From Pectinophora gossypiella (Eukaryota; Arthropoda; Insecta; Lepidoptera; Gelechiidae), in NCBI RefSeq assembly GCF_024362695.1, contig NC_065423.1:6379001-6443000 (forward strand): a stretch of DNA of 64,000 nt, read 5' to 3'. The translations under genes and the position numbers were made by a program. Positions 13,201 through 25,200 of the stretch are shown here, piece by piece (within the stretch, counting starts at the first letter, position 1; each line of letters starts with the position of its first letter). The notes below the pieces were generated by a model. It made no database searches, was not told where the DNA came from, and worked only from the letters and a program-made list of their open reading frames with translations.

Positions 13201-16200
13201 TGTGGCGCGACTTGAGTTCCTTCTCTAGCATCTCGAGTTCTATTGTTCTAAAAATACGCGACGGCAAGGTCCTACTGGAGTTCTTGTGCAACCGTCCAAT
13301 GGAAGCTATTTCCGACGAGCTTGGAATGCTTCATAATTAAATTATAATGTGTTTTGATTAATCAATGTTTAGAAAAAGAAACAACTTAGTTAAACTCGAT
13401 TAAAACGTCTCTTTCTATCTTTCTTTAAAGAAAGATACCGTGTAGATAATATTTACTAAGACTTTTGATATAATTATATCGTCAGAAATCTTGCATAATC
13501 TTCAGAAAGTTGTGCAGTCAAAAAAACTGAGTAAATCATGAATTACCATAAGATACTCACAATTTTAAGTCAATATATTTGTACTATCATATTATTAAAT
13601 TTACCTCACACACTGTCAATTACTACAGAACACGATAAAATAGGGTCGTTTCCAACTAGTCAAATCAATTACTTGAAATTATTATAGAATTTGTATGAAA
13701 AAGCAACCTGTGACGTCATACAAAAACGTGACAAAATGTCGCATTTATCTTAGCGTTAAATTTTTCTTTATTAAAATAGAAAAAATGAATACGTTTTTGA
13801 CACCGTTATATCTGTTTTCTTTGCCTGTCTTTTTTTTTTTTCGTTTTTCGAAGGCAAGAGGGAAATCACTGCCCTATTTTTCCCCAAAAAATAGCATGGA
13901 GAAAGCTACACCGACAAGAGCGTGGCTCTTAAATTAGTGATGAGACCTGTCTTTATGTAGTAATCAGAAGTTAATAATTTATCTTTGACCTAGGAAACTA
14001 TCCAATTAAAGGCAACCCACCAATGCCCTTTTATTAACCCTTCGATATTCCAATCAGAAACACTTAAACATAATCTTGACCTATGACGTCAGGTCACCTT
14101 GTTTCAATGCGTCCTTGTTATTAGATGAAGATAATTGATTAACCAAGCTACCTACCACAGTATCTACACACTTTCTTCCCTGGAGAATTCGGCTATATAG
14201 ACTACGCAATCTTACTCAGTAAGCGATATCTCGTTAGAGGCTACCTTTAGGGTTCTATTGTGATATTTATAATCCATTTTCGTTATAAATGTGTAATAAG
14301 TATAACAAATTGAAACTGTACCTTATAAGACTATATTCGTAAGGAAACCCACATTTCCGAGAAATGCATTTTCGGAGTTATGTGACCTAACCTGTATTGG
14401 GCTCGTTTTCCCTTCGCTGATTGGAAGGTCAGACAGGCAGTCGCTTCTGTGAAAAACCGGACCTGCCAAATCTTCAGGTTAGGTAAGCGGACCCTGTGGA
14501 AAACGGGATAATGCTAGGGTGATGATCTAGCATCAACCCGTATTCTTAGGAAACTTTTAGTCGACTACATAACAAAATGAAATAACATTACATCACGCCT
14601 GTAACCCTGAAGGGGCATTCTGGAAACCACGTGATATCTATTATCTATAATCCAAACATGAATTCAATCTCATAAAGCCGAATTCAGTGGTAAAACATGT
14701 TCCAATACCAAATAAGCTTTCACAATAAGCCTTTTACTTGTCCTGAAAGAAACTGCGTGTCGCGTTCCAACCCCTCCGGGTAATGAAGGAAACACTGCTT
14801 CATAATAAATAGATGTATACCTATTGTAAATATGCTGTTCGCTTATGCCTACGGCCTACCGTTTTTACTAGACGCCCGCGATTCTTTTTTTTAGACCCTG
14901 TTACGGTCGTGGGCGGTTGACGGATTTCCCCGAAAATTCTATTATACGAGCTATTTTTATTGAACAAGCTTTTCAATGGATATTTTCTATTCAGTGAATA
15001 TGTATATGTATAATTCGGTTGTTTACATAGACGTCGTATAACAAATAGGCAACCAATCAATCAATATAAGGTTACAGTTCGGACGCTTTTTTAGAATAAC
15101 TCCTTAACGAATATGAGTCTATTTATTAATAGGATGTCAGTAGTTGCTTACTAGGAATCTTTATATACTGGATAGCCTGCTAACAGGGCCGTTATCAACA
15201 AAATAATTCTTAATCAGTCATAGTCACGGAAATTATTCATTTACTATGGGATTGATTGCTATTACAATTATATAAGCTCACGTCTATATCCCCAATTGGG
15301 GTAGAGAAGTACAGTAGTTTAACCGAGCGTTATTAGACCATGATGCTAGGCAGGATAAGTAAGATAATAAATAGTCTTAAACTCCGTGCCTAAACAGATT
15401 CCGCATTATAAGTTTAAAGTCTCAAAGCTTTACATCTAATTTACTTAAAGACTGTCGAATCTTTATATATTTTACCCAAATAAAATCCAAACGGCTGGCG
15501 TGAAGATAAGTATTAAGTATAAAAAGAGTGTTGTTTCAATGTTTATTTATTAAGATTATATACAATTTGAACAGTAGGTTGCTAAGATAAGATTGTGTAG
15601 AGGTATGGTGCCAACACAAAACTGTGGTGTACGGCTGATGATGATGATATACAATTTATTAATTTCGAATTAACATTATTATTACTCTAAACGTTTGTCC
15701 ACTATTTGGGGGTTAAAAACACCACAACGAAGCAATTCATCTAAAGAAGCAATATTGCTATTTGACATTTGGTTGCATTGCGGATTTACTTTTATATGCG
15801 TAAATTGTGTGTTGCAAAATATCGATCGAGTTGATTTAAATAGCTATTGCATTACTTACATTACATATACCTATGGTAGCATTGTTGAGATAAGTTAAGT
15901 ATGTAATAGTTCTGTAATGACACCAAATTAAGAAGTACAATTGAAGTTAATACACATTTTAAAGAATAAAAGCTATTAACCGTAGCAAAGGGTTATGTAG
16001 AGTTGGATGTGAGTTATAAATATTACGATTTTACAAAATTCTTCTGAAAATAATGATTCTTTTCGTTTGAAATCTACACATTGTTCACATGTAGTTTTTA
16101 CTTTTTTACTTTATCGATCAAACCATAGTTTTGTGTTGGCACCATACCTCTACACAATCTTATCTTAGCAACCTATTGTTCAACATTGCAGACCATACAT

Positions 16201-19200
16201 TAGCACACATGGTAAAATTAGCCGACATACAAATAACTATCGAGTCACTAATTCGCGTTTCTATTTTTAGTCAACACATGCGTACGTACGTATACACAAA
16301 TCACAAAACTAAAACGCGTGCATTTACGTTAGCTGATGACGCCAAATTGCTCAGGTGAGGAATACGTAAAAGAAATTTACATAAACATAGTTTGGGATAT
16401 AGTCATATTGATTGTAGGGCTGCCAGTTGATGTTTTGCTTACCAGCTGTAGTTATAACACACCCCGGACACTTCGTACTAACAACCTCGTTTTACACAGA
16501 CAGCACACACTGACGTTTCGTATACGCGCATCTGTATGTGTGACGTCTGACACCATACGATTCAAGTCTAAACTATGTTCCGACGGGAGGTGAGGTTAAC
16601 CTAGCTCAGGCGCTGGTGGGGAGCGGAGCGTTTCCGTTCTATACGTAGTATTATTCCTTATTCTATTCTATGGTTATAGGCAAAATCTTAATACGCAGGC
16701 TCTGTTGCACCCTAGTCAAATGAGATAGGTACCTACTTTTTACGAAACGTCAAAACGCAAACTTTGTATGGGAATACTGTGCTAACTAATTCGTATACAA
16801 TGTGCTAACTGGCAAATGAAATGACACGTTACACGCCTTTTCGATTTAAAAATGTAATTTATAAAAGAAGTAATGTAGTGAGATAATACATTACAGCAAA
16901 CGTAGAAATTATTGTAGCTGACCTGAATAATGTATAATCATGCTATAGTATAGTGTATACACATTGAAATACAATGTATATGCAACAACAGCTGATGATC
17001 GTCTGACGAGTTTACGAAGCGCGTGTAACCAAGAGAAATGCCGGTTAGAATTCTTACGTAAATACAAATAAAGTTCAAAACTATTTTCTACTAGTCTGGT
17101 GACGCACCATTTTCCTTCCGTTTGCCCATTGTGAAAAAGACGTAAAAGTTTATTTTGACTTTTATTACGTACGACTTAAATACATTTTTAGATGTTGTTT
17201 ACTTTATAATGCGTCGTAGCATAGATGTGCTTGCTGATTACAATCAATACACTAAGTTAAGATACTGACGTCGGCGGGGTCTTGTGGCCATTTAGTAGTG
17301 ACATATAAACATATCAACCGTAGGATAGGTAACGAAGCCATCGCATATAATTGTTCACGTGTTGGTAATGGATACGTAGACGACTCGTAGATGTCACTGT
17401 AATCTAGTAATCATTTCAATCGTGTATTTAAGTGGTATAAAAGTAATTTGATGTAACGTACTGATATATTTTTGCGGTGCAGTCCAAACGATGGCCCAAC
17501 GTTCATCATCATGCAGACATACTGATAACGTAAACCACCCTTTAGCCCCCGTAGCATGCTGCACGCATATCGCGCGCGATGCGATATTATAAACGAACCT
17601 AATTGGTTACGCGATAAATGAACCACTTCTATTGATTCAAATAACGCGCGAAGTGCGGGCTCCGTGTTAAGGCTGCTGGGCCGCAACAATATATTGTATG
17701 TCGTCGATACGCTTCGATTGATGTAAAATACAGGCGCATATAAATAACTCAGATATAATATTCCAGGTGGGAAATACTCTTCGGGGCAGTACACATACAA
17801 GATCTACCACCTGGCGTCGAAGGTGCCGGCGTTCATCAGACTGCTCGCTCCCAAGGGCTCGCTGGAAGTGCACGAGGAGGCCTGGAACGCGTACCCTTAC
17901 TGCCGGACCGTTCTCACGGTATGTAGTGGACTGTAGTCTTGTAGCGTGCCAGGCGTGACATCCTACTGTCAGATAAAATCGATCGACCTAATCTCGACTG
18001 CCACATCACTATGCTAATGAACGTCACAACACTGGCGTCCGAATTTCGATAGATCTAATTCGTACCACGCATTGAAACTGTTGTAAAATAATATCTATTA
18101 AATATAAACACTAATTGTACTGCGTGACATCCTATTGTCAGATAGAAAAGAATCTATCGACCTAATCTCGACATCACTGTGCTAATGAACGTCACAACAC
18201 TGGCTTCCGAACTTTGACAGATCTAATTTGAACCGCGCATTGAAGCTATTGTAAAATGTACATACATAAATGCCTATATACGTCCCACTGCTGGGCACAG
18301 GCCTCCCCTGAATCAACCGCCTGTATTTTTGTAAAATGTTATCTATGTATATTGAAATATAATCAATAATTGTACTGAACTAGTCGTTTTGTCTAATACT
18401 ATAAACACGAAGTTTGTGACGTTGTACGGATATTTCTTAGTTGTCCCCCAAAAAACTACTCAACAGTCTTTGATGAATTACCTGTAACGCGGAGAATGCG
18501 GAGATCACAAACATTTTATTGTTAACAGACTGTTTTAGAAGTCTGACGAACATTAATGATAAAAATGGTCTAATTATGATTAGGTCAATGTCCTACACAA
18601 ATAACAAGGTCGTAACTGTCGTAAGTCGAAGGAAATCGTATAATATAATTATAGTGATATTTTAATTTCAGGGATAGGTATACTTTTATATATTGTTTGT
18701 ACGTATGTTCTCCATTACTCGTAAATCCTATCTCCCTGCCGTATATCGCATTGTAAGTGTTATTATAAGCTTTACTAATAGAGTTACATCTGATAAGGTC
18801 GATTACTCATCGTTGATTGAAAAAGAAATTACGCTTCTAATCTAAAGTGCAAAGGGCATATTTTGTTGTAAAAAGATTTATGCAATGTTGAAAATAAGTA
18901 CTTATGCTTTTTATTTAAATTATCCTATGCTATGAATGAATGTCTGTAACAAGAACTCAACTTGGCTTGACACTTGTTAATTTTGAAAGTAAAATCTTGA
19001 AAGAGTATTCGTGTAGGGTTTTAATGCAATTCGGTGCATAAGTTCATTTTACTTATCAACTCTTTTTATTTCTAATGTTTTTTTTAAATGTGATAATCCA
19101 ATTTATTCGCCTCTATCCTATTGTTCTCGTAAATTTATGTGAACATCTTCTTCGTAACATGTAGTATTTAGGTAACTACATTTCTATTTAGCAGGATAAA

Positions 19201-22200
19201 AAATATGTTTGTATTTTTATATTTTTTCAGAACCCCGGCTACATGAAAGAGAACTTCGTCATTTGCATAGAATCCCTCCACTTACCAGACGCGGGTGACC
19301 AATACAATGTAAGTTGGTTTTACTTTCCATTACACTTCATCAACTCCCTAGCATTATCCCGTTTTTCACAGGGTCCACTTACCTAACTTACAGATTTGAC
19401 AGGTGGACTGCCTGTCTGACCTTACAACCCACGAAGGGAAAACTAGCCCAATGCAGGTTAGGTGACATACGTCCGAAAATGCATTTCTCAGGAATGAGGG
19501 TTTACCTCGCGATGTTTTCCTTCACCGCTGTGCACGTGATAATCATTTATGATCCAAACATGAATTCGATAACAAATTCGATAATCATTGGTTTAGGCCT
19601 GTGCTGGAGCGTTCAAGCGTTCTACCACCTTGGCTACCATGGCTCTTACACTTTCCATTACACTTGTTTCTCTATAATTATATTTGTACAGGTGATTGAA
19701 AGAAACTTTTATATTCAGATGTTTATTTGAGTTTTTGCATTTAGAACGAACGTTTTAATGTATCATCGCGTTATAGTGACAACCACGTACCCGCCTTTTT
19801 GAAACCTCGATTTCTTTGAATTAATTGCTATCTGGGTAAAAATTTAGACTATATTTTTGTATCTGGAGTGAATCAAGCGTTTCTATTTTGGTTAATATTT
19901 ATAGTTTAACCACCATTCTTGATAACATAAGATCGCCCGCACTTTTTTGATGGTAAACATAGAGCTCTTTTTTTGACGTGACTTATTGTAGATTTGACTT
20001 TGACGACTAGACGAACTGATAGAACTACAATAAAAATATTTTGTAACAGCTAATGCAATACTGTAGCAATATTCAATTATATGGATGAATTTGATTATAT
20101 ACACTATAAAGACACCTGTTTGGCGTGTATGAAATGACATCACTTAATATCTAGTGCATTAAAATGTTATTTATGATACGGATTATCTTGAAAACAGTTT
20201 TAAAGATATTGTATACACTTATGGAAACAGGGAAAGTGCTTAATATTAATAATACTCAAATAACACACATAACATCAGCTCACAACTATCCCCATAGGCT
20301 AGTTTCCAATTAATCAAATCAGTTACTTTTTACTAAACATCAAACCACGAAATGACTAAGGAAAGTGTATGAAATTGCACACTGTGACGTCAAAAAATTT
20401 TGAACAAAATTCTTAAATAAGTTAAATAAAAAAAGAAAATGTTTTTCGTTAGTTTTGGATCTGTCTTTATTTAGTAATCAGAATTTCATAATTTATATTG
20501 AACCTATTACACGACCCAATTGGGGTAGTCAAAGGTACATCGCAAGATGAACTAAGTACCCATACCCAATCTCACCGACCTTTCCGTTCCTACGCAAATG
20601 AATGTATTAAAATTGTTTAATAAAATATACCTACTTGTTAAAATATCTATTAATATTATTTTTTAGGTTCCATACTCAAGTATTAATTTCATCAAAAATA
20701 AATGGATGTTGGCTGACACGCTACTAATGCGTGTTAGCATCATTCAAAATTATCTTTTTGGGACATAACCCTAATAGCATCCCTCGTAAAAGTCATACGC
20801 CATGTGCTAAAAAGCTGATTATTTATTTCATTAATTTATTTTGTTTATTTATGTTAAATGAGACTTGATGGCCATTCAGTGTTCTATGACCCTAATTGGA
20901 TTGCAATTAATGCCTGTCATTTAATGACAATGGCCCCAATTCCTGCAGACACATCCTAATTTTATTTTAATTTATACCTGTAATTTTCTTATCCGCCGAA
21001 ATGGAAAGGGATAGATGATTGACAACTGTTAATTTTAAAATGAATGAATAACCCGGGCGAATAAAATAGGCATCTCGCTCGTGTGCAACCCGTTTGACGT
21101 ATGCTGTCAACTTATTTTTTTCGGATTATTGGCTAATATAATGATTTATTAATGACGTCATACTTGTATGTTTCTATACAATTTCCATAGAAATTTATCG
21201 TTTTGACGTTTTGTAAAAGTATTTCGTTTGACTAGGTTGTCCTCTTTGCTTTTCTGGACATCCATATGAATATTATATACAGCAGTGAACAAACTGAAAT
21301 GATGACTGGACTAACTAAAAAAGAACTTCTATCGTATGGGTTGTGAGGTGATTACTAACCCCATCATCCCTGGTGTTAGGGTTATTATTGAGCCGCCATA
21401 GGCCCCTGACATAACTCATGTAACGACTACGTACTTACATCAGTTCAATTCAATGTCTTTATTGTGCTAGATATTTAGGTCATTTACATTGCAGTTGTTA
21501 TTTACATTATTAAATCGTCCTCTAAATACTACCTTTGCAGGCATACACAAGTTTTAAAATACAGATTACATGGAACTTAAATAATAAATATCAACATATT
21601 TGTCACAATTTTCGCCATTAGGTCATAAATAAACTGAGTATGTCACAGATTTCTTCGGCAATACACAAATTATGCAATTTTGGAAAATTACACAAAACAA
21701 ACAAAAATTATAGGACATGTCAAAAATATAGAATAATAAGACAATTACACAAGGCAAACAAAATTATTAGATATGTCAAGAATGTAAGATAATAATAATA
21801 ACATTTCATTTATATTGTAGGAATTCATGCAAACTATAAAAACACATTTCAGTAAGAAGTAACCGGGACCAACGGCTTAACGTGCCTTCCGAAGCACGGA
21901 TTATCTTACTTTTTGGGCAATCAGGTGATCAGCCTGTAATGTCCTAACCAGACTAGGGATCACAAAGTGATTTTTGTGATTTGTCCCCACCGGCACTCGA
22001 ACCCGAGACCTCCGGGATCGAAAAAAAATGATGAAAATGTTTTTAGCCTGGTAGATTAGCGCGGTAAGGACCTTACAGCTGTCTGGTGCCCTGTAATTGA
22101 AGTGTGATATACATATATCTATCTTCGTCGATAATAACACACTATCATATTCGCACCAAGTCTCATAGATAACGTAATTATAGGAAATACAATAAGTGTA

Positions 22201-25200
22201 GATGATATAGCAAAGTGTGGTGTCGCGGCCTTGCCGTCGTATCTATAGATAGCGGTACACATTCAATCTAATTTAGTAATCTTTATGTAATTTTGATATG
22301 ATAAACAAGTGGGTGCCGTAGGGTCTTAGGCGGAGATAAGATAACCATTATATCACTGGAAATATTATGGGTCAGGTTCAAGCATAGGTGTCATTGTGGT
22401 TCAGTGGTTCACCGGCTTGCTTTTCACACGGGGAGCGCCGGTTGGAATCCCGGTACTGGACTTGCACCAATGAGAGTACAGTTCATTAACACAGTTGGAT
22501 CGACCATTATGGACGTGATATGGCTCACCAAGTCACCACCTATCACCTTTGTCTAACAGAAACCTCGGTGTGGTGTTGGTACTTAGTTCATCTTGCTATG
22601 GAAGTACCTCTGACTCCCCCAATTGGGATATAGTCGGGAGCTTGTGTTATGTTATGTCAAGCATAGAACAAGAAGTAAGTTGGGTATTTTCGTGGAACTG
22701 GAAAGTTAGTGTATCGCATCTGTGCGTGCCCGATACACGTTGTCGCTAAGAACCTTGAAAATGGACTTAAGGTTCGAACCCTTCTTGTACCGCATCTGTG
22801 GATATTGAGGACACTCCATTAAAAAATCTCTTCCTTACAATGTAATGCCTTACCGCGTAAGTGCGAGATACAGTCCGCGCGCGCTCTCCCCTTACTCCTT
22901 CGCAGTTTACGGCCACTTAGACTAAAAATGAATGAAATCAATGAATGTAGAACGGAAGAGGCGAGTCACAGGGACTGTAACCTGGAACTTGACAGACAGG
23001 AGTCCTAGTACGGCTTTGAAATAGACTACTCTGGGCGCCGTCAGACAGTACTGTGCGGCGGGTCAGACGGCAAGAGGGCCCTATTTTTTTCTAAAAAGCA
23101 GCATGGAGAATGCTACCGACAAGAGCGTGGCTCATAAATTAGTGATGAGGCTATACTAAGACCCAGAGGGGCGACGTAAATCCAGCATCAGCGCCCGATA
23201 CGAATTGGCGCGAGGCGGAGGGTTACTGTTCTACATGTAGTTTAATTCTGTATTCTACGATTGAGGTTAAGAAAGAATTTTGGAGCTGGGTTTTGACAGT
23301 AATGACCGGAAGTATTTAAAGTATGTCCCGTGTCCTAACCTGGTCTAACCCTTGCAAATCACTGAGTAACACTGAAACTACCGTATAATTAACATGCCAT
23401 TCGCTTGTCACGCACTCTACCACTAGTACAACCACGGACTATAATAATAATGATAAGCGTCGCACATTCTAGTCGCGTGCGCAGAAAAAACGAAGTATCG
23501 ATTCCCATTCAACTGTCAGTTACACAATAACGCGTTTATTTCCATAGATTGACTTATTTAATGATTTTCCTATCATTAACACGGACTGCAATTTGCATAA
23601 TATTTTTCACACAAAATAGAATAAAAAGTAAAGCGCACATTCATTGTAAGATTTAGGATTCTGTGGGTCCAAGAAAAGTTGGTAACTCATACACTTTAGA
23701 ATTTACTAAAATTCACTTTTGAAGTAATTGCACAAATTGAATTGGTAGGTATGAAGTGAACTTTTGTAAATGTCCTGGCTTCGTATTTTAAATCGTTCGC
23801 CCCCAATTCACGTGCGAAAATATATACTTGTCTCATCTTGCTAATGACAAGTTCTAATGTGCTACGTGAAATGGGTATATACTTACACATACGAATTGAA
23901 GAATGTTTTAAAAATAGGGCTATTGGGTTCATTATTAGTTATACGCATAAGTGGATCTTTGATCACCAGTTCACCATTTAAAACAGCCTATGCAAACTGT
24001 TACTCTACTGATTTAAACTACTCCCTGTAGCTATATCTACAGTACCAAGGTTTCGCCACTTTATAGATAATCATGTAAATAACAAACGCTGCACGGGTGC
24101 ACACGACTTATCCTTATCATTCGACTGGTGATAAGCCCAACTGGTGGTGCACTTGTCTATTAATATGCTGGCAGAGTTGTCTTTGTGTTGTTTGAAATAT
24201 AAGAAATCTATTTTAGTAATATTTAAAGGTATAACATAAATAGCCTATATACGTCCTATTGTTGGGCACACACAGAGGACGCCCTTTAATCAACCGGAGC
24301 GCGGAAGGATATGGAGTATTATGGAGCATGCACCAGCTGTTCCAGTGCGGAAAAAAATTACTTGTTTCAAAGATTACTTGTTTTCTTTCGGCCTCAAATG
24401 AGAAGACAGGATAGAACATAATACTAAAAAAAATATATATTTAAGACTTCTGACCTTGACTATTTCATCGAGGACCCGGGTCCGTTTTTCCTTTATTTAA
24501 GTGTGCAGTGTAGTCGTTACATGAGCACAAGGGTCTTTAGCGGCTCAGTAGTAACCCTAATACCCCTTAATGAGCTCACAGATCTCATGACAACCCACAC
24601 GAGAGAAGAAGAAGACTACATATCTAAATTCCTACATTCCAGGTGCACGAACTAACCGGCGAGAAGCTAAAGAACCGTGAAGTGGTCCACATCGACATCG
24701 CCAACGACCCCGTGGCGCCGGCGGACTACAAGCCCGAGACCGACCCCACCAAGTTCAAGTCCGCCAAGACCGGCCGCGGCCCGCTGGTCACGCCCACCTG
24801 GAAGAACGAGGTCAAACCCGTCATGACCTGCTACAAGCTCGTCACCGCCGAGTTCAAGTGGTTCGGACTCCAGGTGAGTGTCTGCACTAAGGTCGATGAC
24901 CGAGCCCACCACTTAGTTGAACTTACAAGGCCCGTTTACCAATGCCAGCTTGGCCTTGCCACAGTCTGGACACTCCATACAAAAATTACATTATCACTGC
25001 CTTCGCGCAAGTGCGAGCGAGACAGGCAGCCCGCGCTCCCTTAATCCTTAACGACTTATTCAGACTAAAAGTAAGACACAGAGGGGGTGAGGTAAACCTG
25101 GCTCGGCACCGATACGAATTCGTGCGGGGCGGAGAGTGTCCGTTCTATATTCTTTATTATATGGCCTTGCCAATTCCTCATCCTTTTATTAGATATAAAC

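Larger units (their letters stand above)
1394..17766 (+). other. 16.4 kb PITP intron filled with repeat debris
   Basis: This intron separates the exon ending FKDFPLLG from the exon beginning GGKYSSGQ. I found no conserved coding exon inside except the ambiguous Cys-rich segment at 4825-4950. Recognisable repeats are listed separately; the stretches between them (for example 1900-4140, 9260-10460, 11840-12130 and 16190-17760) are AT-rich with no structure I can support. Whether regulatory elements lie here cannot be told from sequence alone. Confidence 0.8.
19309..24642 (+). other. 5.3 kb PITP intron rich in repeats
   Basis: Holds family H (19345-19650, inverted), family F (20298-20520 and 21127-21250), family E (21319-21440 inverted; 24506-24612), a tRNA-like SINE with family B tail (21863-22025), a SINE head plus family A (22380-22660), family I (22834-23260) with family D (23068-23150), and family C (24238-24350). 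Between these I see only AT-rich sequence. Confidence 0.65.

Noticed and set aside
13014..13340. 108-codon plus-strand frame
   Set aside because: Begins in the family A repeat; rest has no recognisable protein character.
17411..17800. 129-codon minus-strand frame
   Set aside because: Partly antisense to the PITP exon at 17767 and otherwise intronic; no motif.
19314..19730. 138-codon plus-strand frame
   Set aside because: Made of the dispersed family H repeat also present at 14335-14690; starts inside the PITP donor region.
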